This document shows positions 50,705 to 60,196 of a stretch of DNA of 64,000 nucleotides, piece by piece. The first letter of the stretch is position 1; each line of letters begins with the position of its first letter. Position numbers and translations under genes: made by a program. The stretch comes from Qipengyuania mesophila (GTDB lineage Bacteria > Pseudomonadota > Alphaproteobacteria > Sphingomonadales > Sphingomonadaceae). The stretch lies in contig NZ_JAIGNU010000001.1 of assembly GCF_019711655.1 (NCBI RefSeq), forward strand, positions 372,001 through 436,000, written 5' to 3'. The notes beneath the pieces were generated by a model, which was given only the letters and a program-made list of their open reading frames with translations, was not told where the DNA came from and searched no databases.

Positions 50705-51736
50705 TCAGGCGGTCGGCCCCTCGTAGGCCTCCACGATGCGGCCCACGATCGGGTGGCGCACCACGTCCGCGGCGGTGAAGCGGATCGTGCCGAAGCCCTC
50801 GACGCCCTCGAGCTTGCCGACCGCATCGGCGAGCCCGCTCATGCCGTCGCCGCCGGGAATGTCGACCTGCCGCGGATCGCCGCACACGACCATCCGGCTG
50901 TTCTGGCCGAAGCGGGTGAGGAACATCTTCATCTGCTCGCGCGTGGTGTTCTGCGCCTCGTCGAGGATGACGAAGGCATCGGCCAGCGTGCGCCCGCGCA
51001 TGAAGGCGATCGGCGCGATCTCGATCTCGCCCGAGGCCAACCGCCGCTCGACCTGTTCGGGCGGCATGCAGTCGTAGAGCGCGTCGTAGAGCGGCCGCAG
51101 GTAAGGATCGACCTTCTCCTTCATGTCGCCGGGCAGGAAGCCGAGCTTCTCGCCCGCCTCGACCGCCGGGCGGCTGAGGATGAGTCGCTGCACGCTGCCG
51201 TTGATCAGCTGCGCAACCGCCTGTGCCACGGCGAGATAGGTCTTGCCCGTCCCCGCCGGGCCGAGCGCGAAGATGATGTCGTCGCGCACCAGGCTGCGCA
51301 TGTAGATCGCCTGCATCGCGCTGCGCGGCACGATAGTCTTGCGCCGCGTGCGGATCATGATCGGCGGGCCCTTGGGCTCGGCATCGACGATCCCGTCGAG
51401 CGTCGGCTCGTCGGACATGGAGATCAGCGCCTCGATCGCGCCCTGGTCGAGATCCTGCCCGATGGCGAGCTTGTCGTACATCGCCTTGAGGACGTCGCGC
51501 GCGCGGGCGACGCTGTCTTCGGGACCCTCGATATGCAGCTCGTTGCCGCGCGCCGCGATGAACACGCCGAGGCGGTTTTCGACCTGGACGAGATTGGCAT
51601 CGAACTGGCCGAAGAGCGCGCCGAGCAGGCTCTGGTTGTCGAAGCTGAGATCGACCTGTGCGCGGCGCACTTCGCGCTGCGGGGACGGCGGCGGGGTGAA
51701 GGACTGTGCGGCCTTCGGTGCGGGTTTGCGAGCCAT
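50705..51736 (-). CDS. phoH: PhoH-like ATPase
   Basis: 343-aa PhoH/YbeZ-type nucleotide-binding protein that pairs with YbeY in RNA metabolism. An N-terminal KH-like region is followed by Walker A GPAGTGKT (residues ~159-166), FVILDEAQN (Walker B) and [11 protein letters not shown]. The ATG at 51736 is preceded by AAAGGAG. A 154-base gap to the miaB stop holds only a short GCCCG-GT-CGGGC hairpin. Confidence 0.95.
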   Translation of the reverse strand: MARKPAPKAAQSFTPPPSPQREVRRAQVDLSFDNQSLLGALFGQFDANLVQVENRLGVFIAARGNELHIEGPEDSVARARDVLKAMYDKLAIGQDLDQGAIEALISMSDEPTLDGIVDAEPKGPPIMIRTRRKTIVPRSAMQAIYMRSLVRDDIIFALGPAGTGKTYLAVAQAVAQLINGSVQRLILSRPAVEAGEKLGFLPGDMKEKVDPYLRPLYDALYDCMPPEQVERRLASGEIEIAPIAFMRGRTLADAFVILDEAQNTTREQMKMFLTRFGQNSRMVVCGDPRQVDIPGGDGMSGLADAVGKLEGVEGFGTIRFTAADVVRHPIVGRIVEAYEGPTA

Positions 51737-51890
51737 ATGCTCCTTTCCTGTCCGACTCGGAATGTAGGCTTCATCCCGCGCTAGGCAAGCTGGCGACCAC
51801 GCGAAGGCGGTGGATAGTCACTCGATCGTAACGCTGGACGCCGCGCGCAGCGCCTTGAAAGGCCAAGCGAATAGCCCGGTCGGGCCAGAG

Positions 51891-53231
51891 CTACGCCGCC
51901 ACCGTCTCGCGCAGGTGCCCGGCGAGCGAATTGGGACCCGCCTCGACCAGCTCGACCTGCACCAGGTCGCCGATCGCCACATCGCCTTCGAACCAGGCGC
52001 TCTGCAGCCAGGGGGTCTTGCCGAGCCACTGGCCGGGATGCTTGCCCTTGCGCTCGACGAGGACCTCGCAGGTGCGCCCAACGCTCGCCTCGTTGAAGGC
52101 GAGCTGGTCGCGATTGAGCGCGGCCTGGAGGCGCTGGAGGCGCTCGTCCATGACCTCTTTCGCGACCTGCCCGTCCATCGTCGCGGCGGGCGTGCCGGGG
52201 CGCGGCGAATACTTGAAGCTGAAGGCCTGCGCATAGCCGACGGCATCGACGAGCTTCAGCGTCTCTTCGAACTCGGCATCGGTCTCGCCGGGGAAGCCGA
52301 CGATGAAGTCGCCGCTCATCGCAAGGTCGGGCCGCGCGGCGCGGAAGCGTTCGAGCAGGCGGAGGTAGCTGTCGACCGTGTGGCTGCGGTTCATCGCCTT
52401 GAGCACGCGGTCGCTGCCCGCCTGCACCGGCAGATGGAGGAAGGGCATCAGCTTGTCGATCTCGCCATGCGCGGCGATCAGCTCGTTGTCCATATCGGCC
52501 GGGTGGCTGGTGGTGTAGCGGATGCGCGCGAGGCCATCGACTTGCGCGAGGTCGCGGATCAGGCCCGCGAGGCCGACGCTGTGTCCTTTGTCGTTCTCGC
52601 CGCTCCACGCCGAGACGTTCTGACCGAGCAGCGTGATCTCCTTAGCGCCGGCTTCGACCAGCTTGCGCGCTTCGGTCACCAGGTCGCCGTAGGGGCGCGA
52701 GATTTCGGCGCCGCGCGTATAAGGCACCACGCAATAGGTGCAGAACTTGTCGCAGCCTTCCTGCACGGTGAGGAAGGCGGTCGGGCCGATCTTGCGGCGC
52801 TCGGGCAGCGCGGCGAACTTGGCGATCGCGGGCATGTCGGTATCGGTCGAGCGTTCGCCCTGCACCGCCTTGTCGAGCATCTCGGGCAGACGGTGATAGG
52901 CCTGCGGGCCGACGACCATGCTGACCGCCGGGGCGCGCGCCATGATCTCCTCGCCCTCGGCCTGGGCGACGCAGCCGGCGACCGCGATCATCGGCGCCTT
53001 GTCCTGCGTCTTGCCCTTGGTCAGCCGGCCGATGTCCGAATAGACCTTCTCCGCCGCCTTCTCGCGGATGTGGCAGGTGTTGAGCACGACGAGGTCGGCA
53101 TCCTCGCCTTCCGCCGCAGGCACGATGCCGCGCGCGCCGAGCATCTCGGCCATGCGCTCGCCGTCATAGACGTTCATCTGGCAGCCGAAGCTCTTGACCC
53201 GGTAGGTTCTGGGGGAGGTGGTCGGTTTCAT
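51891..53231 (-). CDS. miaB: tRNA-2-methylthio-N6-adenosine synthase
   Basis: 446-aa radical-SAM methylthiotransferase for i6A37 tRNA. The UPF0004 domain carries cysteines in [15 protein letters not shown] and AGCVAQ; the radical-SAM motif is [11 protein letters not shown]; a TRAM domain ends the protein. The start ATG at 53231 (MKPTT) lies 22 bases after the previous stop; a TTG 13 codons earlier is possible. Confidence 0.96.
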   Translation of the reverse strand: MKPTTSPRTYRVKSFGCQMNVYDGERMAEMLGARGIVPAAEGEDADLVVLNTCHIREKAAEKVYSDIGRLTKGKTQDKAPMIAVAGCVAQAEGEEIMARAPAVSMVVGPQAYHRLPEMLDKAVQGERSTDTDMPAIAKFAALPERRKIGPTAFLTVQEGCDKFCTYCVVPYTRGAEISRPYGDLVTEARKLVEAGAKEITLLGQNVSAWSGENDKGHSVGLAGLIRDLAQVDGLARIRYTTSHPADMDNELIAAHGEIDKLMPFLHLPVQAGSDRVLKAMNRSHTVDSYLRLLERFRAARPDLAMSGDFIVGFPGETDAEFEETLKLVDAVGYAQAFSFKYSPRPGTPAATMDGQVAKEVMDERLQRLQAALNRDQLAFNEASVGRTCEVLVERKGKHPGQWLGKTPWLQSAWFEGDVAIGDLVQVELVEAGPNSLAGHLRETVAA

Positions 53232-53253
53232 GGGAGGGGGCGCTTTAGCGGGA

Positions 53254-53505
53254 TCACTCGGATTCTTCAAACACTCGTGACCTTCTCCAGCGAAGCGCGA
53301 GAAACGCGATCACCACGAACGCCAGCCACCCCATCCAAATCGGCCAGAGCATGGCTACTACGTTGAGAAAGAAGGACAGCGAGCCGCCTTCGGCCTCGAT
53401 CTTCGGATGTGCCCCCTGCAGTAGAGCCACGGACCAATAGACGATCGTATAGAACGCCAAAGGTAAAAGGGCAGCACCGATCCAAATCGATGCCACCCTG
53501 CTCAT
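53254..53505 (-). CDS. Hypothetical two-helix membrane protein
   Basis: 83 aa with two strong hydrophobic segments (residues ~8-29 and ~46-70) and a basic-acidic tail. The ATG shares a base with the cyclophilin stop (TAATG), which supports real expression. Its base composition is somewhat less GC-rich than its neighbours. Family unknown. Confidence 0.6.
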   Translation of the reverse strand: MSRVASIWIGAALLPLAFYTIVYWSVALLQGAHPKIEAEGGSLSFFLNVVAMLWPIWMGWLAFVVIAFLALRWRRSRVFEESE

Positions 53506-53966
53506 TACCCAACTGTCGCCTTGACGATCTTGCCCGGCTCGCGCGGGGGTTCGCCCTTGGGCAGCGCGTCGACATGTTCCATGCCGCTCTCGACCTGGCC
53601 CCAGACGGTGTACTGGCCGTCGAGGAACTCGGCGTCGTCGAAGCAGATGAAGAACTGGCTGTTGGCGCTGTCGGGCACCTGTGTGCGGGCCATCGAGCAG
53701 GTGCCGCGGGTGTGCGGTTCGCTGTTGAATTCGGCCTTGAGGTCGGGCTTTTCGCTGCCGCCCATGCCGGTGCCGGTCGGATCGCCGCCCTGCGCCATGA
53801 AGCCGGGGATCACGCGATGGAACACCACGCCGTCGTAAAAGCCTTCGTTGGCGAGCGTGGTGATCCGCTCGACATGGCCCGGCGCGAGGTCGGGGCGCAG
53901 CTTGATCACCACGTCCTTGTTTTCGCCGTCGCCGGTATCGAGGGTGAAGGTCAGCTTGTCGGCCAT
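53505..53966 (-). CDS. ppi: Peptidyl-prolyl cis-trans isomerase (cyclophilin type)
   Basis: 153-aa cytosolic cyclophilin. FHRVIPGFMAQGGDPTGTG and NSQFFICFDDAEFLDGQYTVWGQV are the active-site strings (Arg, Phe, Gln). No signal peptide. Divergent from mgtE across 114 bases that contain a GTCAC/GTGAC stem. Confidence 0.95.
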   Translation of the reverse strand: MADKLTFTLDTGDGENKDVVIKLRPDLAPGHVERITTLANEGFYDGVVFHRVIPGFMAQGGDPTGTGMGGSEKPDLKAEFNSEPHTRGTCSMARTQVPDSANSQFFICFDDAEFLDGQYTVWGQVESGMEHVDALPKGEPPREPGKIVKATVG

Positions 53967-54080
53967 GGATCGTTTCTCCTGTAATTCGATTGGCGCCTAC
54001 ATAGGGATTGTGGCCGCGGAGTCACCAGCCGAGTGACACCTGTTGCTTGCTTTATGCGCCGCCCTGCCTAGACCGCTCGC

Positions 54081-55529
54081 ATGGTCGACGAGACGCCCCT
54101 CCACGAAGACGACGTCATGCTGGCGGAACCGTCGGTGGAGGAAGGCCGTCCCGACGACCGCATCGACGACGAGCGGATGGACGAGGAGAACAACCTCAAG
54201 CCCGAGTTCGTCCGCGCCGTGGCCGATGCGCTCGAGGACGAGGACGCACAGGCGGTCTACGACCTCGTCGAACCGCTGCACCCGGCCGACATCGCCGACC
54301 TCATCGAGCTGATGGACAAGGAGGACCGTGCGGTCCTCGCCGCCTCGATCACCGATCTGATGAGCGGCGAGGTGATCGCCGAGCTCAACGACCACGTCCG
54401 CGAGGACATGATGGAGGCGCTGCCCGCCGAGGCGGTGGCGCAGATCGTCGAGCAGCTCGAGACCGACGACGCGGTCCAGCTGATCGAGGACCTCGACGAG
54501 GCCGACCAGCGCGCCGTGCTCGCCGAGATCGAGCTCGAGGACCGGATCGCGATCCAGTCCGCCCTCGCCTATCCCGAGGAAACCGCCGGGCGCCTGATGA
54601 GCCGCGAGCTGGTGGCGGTGCCCGAGCACCTGACCGTCGGCGATCTCATCGACTACCTTCGCGACAGCAGCGACCTGCCCGACGAATTCTACGAGATCTT
54701 CGTGGTCGACGAGAAGCACCACCCGGTCGGTACCTGCGCGCTGAGCTGGATCATGCGCGCGCCGCGGGCGATCCCGCTGGCCGACGTGATGAAGCGCGAC
54801 CAGACGCTGATCCCCGTCACGCTCGACCAGGAAGAGGTCGGCCTGATGTTCCAGAAGTACAATCTCATCAGCGCCGCCGTGGTCGACGAGAACGAGCGGC
54901 TGGTCGGCCAGATGACGGTCGACGACGTCGTCCACATCATCTCCGAAGAGGCCGGCGAGGACGCGCTGCTGATGAGCGGTGCGGGCGACGGCGACATCAA
55001 CGAGCCGATCCGCGAGGCCTATTCGGCGCGCGTGCGCTGGCTGGTCGCCAATCTCGGCACCGCGCTGGTCGCCTCGCTGATCATCGCCATGTTCGGCGCC
55101 GCGATCGAGCAATTGGTCGCGCTCGCCGTGCTGATGCCGATCGTCGCCAGCATCGGCGGCAATGCCGGCACGCAGACCATGGCGGTGACCGTGCGCGCGA
55201 TCGCCACCAACCAGCTGACCCGCAGCAACACGCGGCGCATATTGTGGCGCGAGATGCGCGTCGCGCTGCTCAACGGCGCGACCGTGGCGACGCTGGTAGG
55301 CATCGCCACCGCGCTGATCTTCACCCCGCAGCTGGGCGGGGTGATCGCGCTGGCCATGGTCATCAACGTGGCGATCGCCGGATCGGCCGGGGTGCTGGTG
55401 CCGGTGGGCTTCGACCGGCTCGGGCAGGACCCGGCGGTGGCCTCCTCGGTCTTCGTCACGATGATCACCGATTCGATGGGCTTCTTCGCCTTTCTCGGGC
55501 TCGCGGTGGCGAGCGGGATCGTCGGCTGA
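54081..55529 (+). CDS. mgtE: Magnesium transporter MgtE
   Basis: 482 aa. The N-terminal superhelical domain (residues ~40-150; DLVEPLHPADIADLIE) and a CBS pair (residues ~160-285) gate the pore in response to Mg2+. Five membrane helices at the C-terminal end include IGGNAGTQTMAVTVRA, the conserved filter region. The first ~35 residues are a very acidic extension. ATG at 54081. Confidence 0.94.
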   Translation: MVDETPLHEDDVMLAEPSVEEGRPDDRIDDERMDEENNLKPEFVRAVADALEDEDAQAVYDLVEPLHPADIADLIELMDKEDRAVLAASITDLMSGEVIAELNDHVREDMMEALPAEAVAQIVEQLETDDAVQLIEDLDEADQRAVLAEIELEDRIAIQSALAYPEETAGRLMSRELVAVPEHLTVGDLIDYLRDSSDLPDEFYEIFVVDEKHHPVGTCALSWIMRAPRAIPLADVMKRDQTLIPVTLDQEEVGLMFQKYNLISAAVVDENERLVGQMTVDDVVHIISEEAGEDALLMSGAGDGDINEPIREAYSARVRWLVANLGTALVASLIIAMFGAAIEQLVALAVLMPIVASIGGNAGTQTMAVTVRAIATNQLTRSNTRRILWREMRVALLNGATVATLVGIATALIFTPQLGGVIALAMVINVAIAGSAGVLVPVGFDRLGQDPAVASSVFVTMITDSMGFFAFLGLAVASGIVG

Positions 55530-55840
55530 TTTCCTACGACATGGACCGGGTGTTACACGGTCCAATGCGGAAAAACCTGCGGGCTGAAAATGCACCGCAA
55601 AGCCGCGGAAATGCGGGGTTTGGAAGGGCAGAGATGCGTGCATCGGTGCATCCTGCCACCGACGGTCCAATGTAGGAAAGCGGTGATTTTCCCACCCCTC
55701 TCCCGTCGCCCCGGACCTGATCCGGGGCGGTGCTTCTTCTTCGCCAGCGGTCCGGGATCCCATAGCCAGCCCCGACCCCGGCTCGGAGGCCGGGGTGACG
55801 CTGGAGTTGAGGTTTCGCAAGTATCCTCTACATCACCCCC
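55530..55840. repeat. 311-base gap filled with palindromic repeats
   Basis: No gene seen. Contents in order: GTGTTACAC just after mgtE; two copies of GGTCCAATG (~55559 and ~55665); a doubled GTGCATCG around 55635; CGCCCCGGA-CCTGA-TCCGGGGCG (55707-55729); and ACCCCGGC-TCGGAG-GCCGGGGT (55775-55796). The last two resemble the intergenic palindromes common in sphingomonad genomes and could work as a bipartite terminator for mgtE. Confidence 0.6.
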
Positions 55841-56230
55841 ATGCCGCTCAATCTGACCAAGATCGCCTTCGGCGCGCAAAGCTATGGCGATATCGAAAGC
55901 TGGTACGCGCAGCGGCGCAGCCCCAATCTCACCACGCGCTATCGCCCGACCAAGTGGGAGCAGTGCATCGGCGGCTCGCTCTACTGGATCCACCAGCACG
56001 CCATCGTCGCGCGAAGCGAGATCATCGGTTTCAGCGAGACGAAGGACGGGCGCTGGTCGATCGACCTCAAGCCCGAGCTGATCCGCGTCCACCCGCGCCC
56101 CAAGCGTGCGCACCAGGGCTGGCGCTATCTCAAGGGCGATCCGCCGCGCGATCTCGCCGAGGGCGAGGACATCGGCGACGCCCTGCCCGGCAAGCTGGCG
56201 GGCAAGCTCGAACGGCTCGGGCTTATCTAG
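55841..56230 (+). CDS. DUF1489-family protein
   Basis: 129-aa soluble protein with the DUF1489 opening MPLNLTKIAFGAQSYGDIESWY and the core QCIGGSLYWIHQHAIVARSEIIGF. The family is almost restricted to alphaproteobacteria and has no known function. It ends convergently in CTAG with the SDR gene. Confidence 0.88.
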   Translation: MPLNLTKIAFGAQSYGDIESWYAQRRSPNLTTRYRPTKWEQCIGGSLYWIHQHAIVARSEIIGFSETKDGRWSIDLKPELIRVHPRPKRAHQGWRYLKGDPPRDLAEGEDIGDALPGKLAGKLERLGLI

Positions 56231-57015
56231 CCGCCGCGCAGGCGGGCGATCACGTCGCGCACGTCCATGTCGTCGTCGACGCCATAGGCGGCATAGCTTT
56301 CGTGCAGCGCCTCGATGCGCTCGTCGATGCGCTTGAGGTTGCTCCGGTGGCTGACGACGAAACGCCTGCGGGCGAGGAGTTGCGGGACGACGATCGCGGC
56401 GTATTCGTCGACATCCATGCCGTGGCGCATGACTGCGGGATCGCCCAGCGGGGTGAAGACCCAGCCGGGGATGACCAGCCCGGCGTGGATGTGTTCGGGC
56501 AGGTCTTCGCGCAGGCTTTCGGTCATGCCGAGCACTGCGTGCTTCGCCGCAATATAGGCGGCGGTGTGAGGAACCGCGCAGAAGAGGCTGTTTTCACTTC
56601 CGGTATTGTAGATCGCGCCCGGAAGGTCCTGCGCGATCATGCGCGGTGCGAAGGCGCGGCAGCCGTGCCAGGCGCCCCAGAAATTGATGTCGAAATGGCG
56701 GCGCGCTTCGGCGGGATCGACCTCCCACAAGCGGCCGCGCGGCGCGCCGACCCCGGCATTGTTGAGCAGCAGTTCGACCGTGCCGAGCCGCTCGAAAGCC
56801 GCATCGGCGAGCGCTTCGACCTGGCCCGGCTCGGCGACGTCGCAGGGCTGCGCCAGCGCACCCTCGATTGAGGCTACCGCTTGATCGAGCCTCTCTCCGG
56901 GCAGGTCCGCCAGCATGACGCGGACGCCGCGGCCCGCGAGCAGCTTCGCGATGGCGAGGCCGATACCCGAGGCGCCGCCGGTGATGACGGCACTCGCGGG
57001 CAGCCACTCGCTCAC
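56227..57015 (-). CDS. Short-chain dehydrogenase/reductase
   Basis: 262-aa classical SDR: AVITGGASGIGLAIAKLLA (NAD(P) loop), NNAGVGAP, catalytic Ser in IYNTGSENS and Tyr/Lys in AAYIAAKHAVLG. The substrate is unknown. The GTG start overlaps the FrnE-like stop in GTGA. Belongs to a coupled set nudC, frnE-like, SDR. Confidence 0.9.
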   Translation of the reverse strand: MSEWLPASAVITGGASGIGLAIAKLLAGRGVRVMLADLPGERLDQAVASIEGALAQPCDVAEPGQVEALADAAFERLGTVELLLNNAGVGAPRGRLWEVDPAEARRHFDINFWGAWHGCRAFAPRMIAQDLPGAIYNTGSENSLFCAVPHTAAYIAAKHAVLGMTESLREDLPEHIHAGLVIPGWVFTPLGDPAVMRHGMDVDEYAAIVVPQLLARRRFVVSHRSNLKRIDERIEALHESYAAYGVDDDMDVRDVIARLRGG

Positions 57016-57695
57016 GCGGGCACTTTCTCCGCCACCCGCCGCAGCGCGGTGGCATAGGCTTCGGGTGGCTGCGCGCCGGGGATCATGAATTTGTGTTCGA
57101 CCACCATCGCGGGGACGCCCGTGATGTTGAGGTCCCAGGCGGCGCGCTCCTCGGTGCGGACCTTGTGCGCCCATTCCTCGCTCGCCAGCGCGGCTTCGGC
57201 TTCCCCGCGGTCGAGGCCGACGCCCGCCGCCACGTCGAGCAGCACACCCTCGTCGTCGATCTCCCGCCGGAGGTTGAAATGCGCCCGGAACAGCGCGAGC
57301 TTGAGCTCGGTCTGCTTCTCGGGCCCGAAAGTCTCGCCCGCCCAGGTCAGCAGCTTGTGCGCCTTGAAGGTGTTCCACATCCAGCGCTGCGGCTCGGGCG
57401 CGGGCCCCTCGTAATCGAGCGAGACACCGGCACCCTGCGCGGCTTCGCGCATGCGGCCCTGCACCGCCTTCGACTGTTCGGGGGTCGAGCCGTATTTGCG
57501 CGCGATATGCGCGGTGCTCTCCTCGCCCTCGCGCGGCATGTCGGGATTGAGTTCGAAGGCGTGCCAGCGGATGTCCGCCTCGATCTCGCCCTCGAGCTGT
57601 TCGAGGCCCTTCTGCAGATTGCCCCAGCCGACCAGGCACCACGGGCACATGACGTCGGACCAGATGTCGATCCGCAAGGTTCTCGGTTCGCTCAT
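57012..57695 (-). CDS. FrnE-like DsbA-family oxidoreductase
   Basis: 227-aa cytosolic thioredoxin-fold protein with CPWC at residues 17-20 and the FrnE opening IDIWSDVMCPWCLVGW. TGVPAMVVEHKFM holds the cis-proline. FrnE homologues act as disulfide isomerases in oxidative stress. ATG at 57693-57695 overlaps the nudC stop (ATGA). Confidence 0.9.
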   Translation of the reverse strand: MSEPRTLRIDIWSDVMCPWCLVGWGNLQKGLEQLEGEIEADIRWHAFELNPDMPREGEESTAHIARKYGSTPEQSKAVQGRMREAAQGAGVSLDYEGPAPEPQRWMWNTFKAHKLLTWAGETFGPEKQTELKLALFRAHFNLRREIDDEGVLLDVAAGVGLDRGEAEAALASEEWAHKVRTEERAAWDLNITGVPAMVVEHKFMIPGAQPPEAYATALRRVAEKVPA

Positions 57696-58549
57696 GTCTT
57701 CACCCACCACTGCATCAGGTGATGCGCTATAGCATGCGGCGGCGGGGCGACGAAGGGACCCTCGCCCGCGAGCGCGCTCTCGACCTCTGCGCGCGTGTAG
57801 AAGACCACCTCGGCCATTTCGGTCTCGTCGATCGTCAGATCGTCGCTGTCGGCATGCGAGTGGCAGCCGATCATCAGCTGACTCGGGAAAGGCCAGGGCT
57901 GGCTCGCGACATAGGTGACGTCGCGCACGACCACGCCCGCTTCCTCGAGCACTTCGCGGGCGACTGCCTCCTCGATGCTCTCGCCCGGTTCGACGAAGCC
58001 GGCGAGCGCGGAGAAGCGGCCCTCGGGCCAGCCGAGACCGCGCCCCAGCATCAGCCGCCCTTCATGCTCGACCAGCATGATCGTGACCGGGTCGGTGCGC
58101 GGGAAATGGCTCGCGCCGCAGGCGGTGCAGTCGCGCTGCCAGCCGCCCTTGGCGAGCTTTGTGTCACCCCCGCATTGCGCGCAGAAGCGGTGCCGCGCGT
58201 GCCAGTCGACAAGGCTGCGCGCACCGCCGTAGAGCGCGAGGTCGTCGGGCTTCAGCGTGGCCATCAGCGACCATAGCTGCGGGTTGGCCATGCGCGGGCT
58301 GGCATCGCCGCGTGGCGGGACCGCGGCGAAGCAGGCTTTCCCTTCGTCGAGCCCGAGGAAGCACAGTTCGGCATCCTCGGCGGCATCGGCGAGCGTGCCC
58401 CAGGCGAGCCGCCCCTCGTCGTCGAGCGCGGGCATCAGCCCGTCAAGCGCGAGCAGCCGCGCCTTCCAGTTCATGTAGCCGGCCAGCCGCTCGGGATCGG
58501 CCCGGACGTGGTCGGCGCGATCGAGGCGCGAGCCGGTAAAGGAGAGCAC
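57692..58549 (-). CDS. nudC: NAD(+)/NADH pyrophosphatase NudC
   Basis: 285-aa Nudix enzyme that hydrolyses NAD(H) and removes NAD caps from RNA. A zinc ribbon (FCAQCGG and DCTACGA) precedes the Nudix box (GFVEPGESIEEAVAREVLEEAG spans it), followed by the diagnostic SQPWPFPSQLM. The GTG start lies three bases after the serine hydrolase stop. Confidence 0.94.
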   Translation of the reverse strand: MLSFTGSRLDRADHVRADPERLAGYMNWKARLLALDGLMPALDDEGRLAWGTLADAAEDAELCFLGLDEGKACFAAVPPRGDASPRMANPQLWSLMATLKPDDLALYGGARSLVDWHARHRFCAQCGGDTKLAKGGWQRDCTACGASHFPRTDPVTIMLVEHEGRLMLGRGLGWPEGRFSALAGFVEPGESIEEAVAREVLEEAGVVVRDVTYVASQPWPFPSQLMIGCHSHADSDDLTIDETEMAEVVFYTRAEVESALAGEGPFVAPPPHAIAHHLMQWWVKT

Positions 58550-58552
58550 CGC

Positions 58553-59863
58553 TTAGCTCTTCGCTCCCTGCATCGCGGCGAGATCGGCCACCACCGCCTG
58601 GGGGAAGGCCTCGTGGATCGGATAGGCCTCGGACGGCATGTATTGCGTCATCAGATTGGCGCGCAGGCCGGCCTTGAAATTGACGAAGGCGACCGTGCCC
58701 GCCGCGCCGCCCCAGCCATAGGCGCCGTCGGTCACGCGGCCGCCGGCGCCGAAGCCCTGCCCTTCGACCCAGGTGCCCTGGGTGGTGGCGGTCTCGGGCA
58801 GCAGGTTCGAGGTGCCGACGCGCACCGCCAGTTCGCCCATCACGCGCTTGCCGTCGATCTTGCCGTAGCCGAGCAGCATGCGCAGGAAGCGGTCGTAGTC
58901 GCGCGGGCTCGAGACGAGCCCGGCCCCGCCCATCGGGAAGGGTGGCACGTCGAGATAGATCGAGGCCTTGGCCGGGTCGATCGGCAGCGGCACGCCATTG
59001 GCGATGCCGTAATTGGTGGTGAAACGATCGACCGCATTTTGCGGAACGGTGAAGAAGGTGCTGGTCATCCCCGCAGGTTCGAAGATGCGCTGCTTGAGGA
59101 AAGCGTCGAACTTCTGCCCGCTGGCGACCTCGATCACGCGGCCGAGCAGGTCGAGCCCGACCGAATAGCTCCACTTGGTGCCCGGCTGAAGCACGAGCGG
59201 CGCCCTGGCGAGACGCTCGGCAAACACGTCGAGGCCCTGGACCGCCACCGCGCGGCCGAGCCCGGGGATCGGCAGGCGACTGACCTGACCTGGGATCAGG
59301 CCCTGCTCTTCATAGAGCTTCTGGATCGGACCCTTCTGGACGATGCCGTAGCCGAGCCCCGCGGTATGCGTCATCAGCATGCGCACGGTTATCGGGCGCT
59401 CGGCCGGGACGAGATCGGTGATCGACCCGTCATAGGTCTTCTGCACCATCATCTTCGAATAGGCCGGGATCAGATCGGCAATCGGCTGGTCGAGCCCGAG
59501 CTTGCCCTCGTCGATCAGCATCATCGCGGCCATGCCGGTGATCGGCTTGGTCATCGAATAGACGCGATAGAGGCTGTCGGCATCGGCCTGCGCGGTGCCG
59601 CCAAGTGCCAGCGTCCCCTCGGCGATGGTCAGCGGATCGCGCTGGCCCCAGCCGAGCGTGGCGACCATGTTGGCGACCTTGCGCTCGGAGACGTATTTGT
59701 CGACCATGCTGCGGACATTGGTCCAGCCTGCCGGTGTCCCCTGGGCGAAGGCCATGCGCCCCATCGGGTGGCCCGCCAGCGCCGCCCCGGCGGTGAGCCA
59801 GGCACCCCCGCGCAGCAGCGCGCGGCGGGACATCTGCGGGGTGTCGAACTCGCGATAGGCCAT
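58553..59863 (-). CDS. Serine hydrolase, beta-lactamase class C family
   Basis: 436-aa penicillin-binding-fold hydrolase. An N-terminal Tat-like signal (SRRALLRGGAWLTAGAALAG) exports it. The nucleophile is in YSMTKPITG (SxxK, near residue 101), with a Tyr motif YSVGLDLLG and a late GWGGAAGT in place of the KTG box. Relatives include esterases and peptidases, so beta-lactamase activity should not be assumed. First gene of the run leading to nudC. Confidence 0.88.
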   Translation of the reverse strand: MAYREFDTPQMSRRALLRGGAWLTAGAALAGHPMGRMAFAQGTPAGWTNVRSMVDKYVSERKVANMVATLGWGQRDPLTIAEGTLALGGTAQADADSLYRVYSMTKPITGMAAMMLIDEGKLGLDQPIADLIPAYSKMMVQKTYDGSITDLVPAERPITVRMLMTHTAGLGYGIVQKGPIQKLYEEQGLIPGQVSRLPIPGLGRAVAVQGLDVFAERLARAPLVLQPGTKWSYSVGLDLLGRVIEVASGQKFDAFLKQRIFEPAGMTSTFFTVPQNAVDRFTTNYGIANGVPLPIDPAKASIYLDVPPFPMGGAGLVSSPRDYDRFLRMLLGYGKIDGKRVMGELAVRVGTSNLLPETATTQGTWVEGQGFGAGGRVTDGAYGWGGAAGTVAFVNFKAGLRANLMTQYMPSEAYPIHEAFPQAVVADLAAMQGAKS

Positions 59864-59974
59864 TCTCGTCTCTCCGGATTTGCGATTGGCGGGGTTTTTG
59901 CGGGAGCGTCGGCGAAGCGTCAATTGCCAATTGAAACTGTTGCAATCGGCAAGTGTGCTATTCATATAGGACAC

Positions 59975-60196
59975 ATGCTCAACATCGTTTCGATCCTGAT
60001 CGGCCTCGTCTGCCTGATCCTCGCGATCCCGCTCCAGCTGCCGATTCTCGGCCTCGGCCTTTGGCTCGTCCTGCCCGTCGCCGTGGTCGGTGCGGTGGTC
60101 GGCGGGCTGTCGTCGAAGAACGCGGGGCGCAACCTCAACCTGCTGGTGATCGGGATCATCGCCGTCCGCCTGTCGATCACCGGCGGCCTGTTCTAG
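59975..60196 (+). CDS. Hypothetical 73-aa membrane protein
   Basis: Two hydrophobic helices (residues ~4-25 and ~27-47) and a short polar loop SSKNAGRN before a third apolar stretch. TTGCAA-N17-CATATA (about 59939-59967) is a plausible promoter just upstream and AGGA precedes the ATG. It ends in CTAG with mutY on the other strand. Family unknown. Confidence 0.6.
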   Translation: MLNIVSILIGLVCLILAIPLQLPILGLGLWLVLPVAVVGAVVGGLSSKNAGRNLNLLVIGIIAVRLSITGGLF

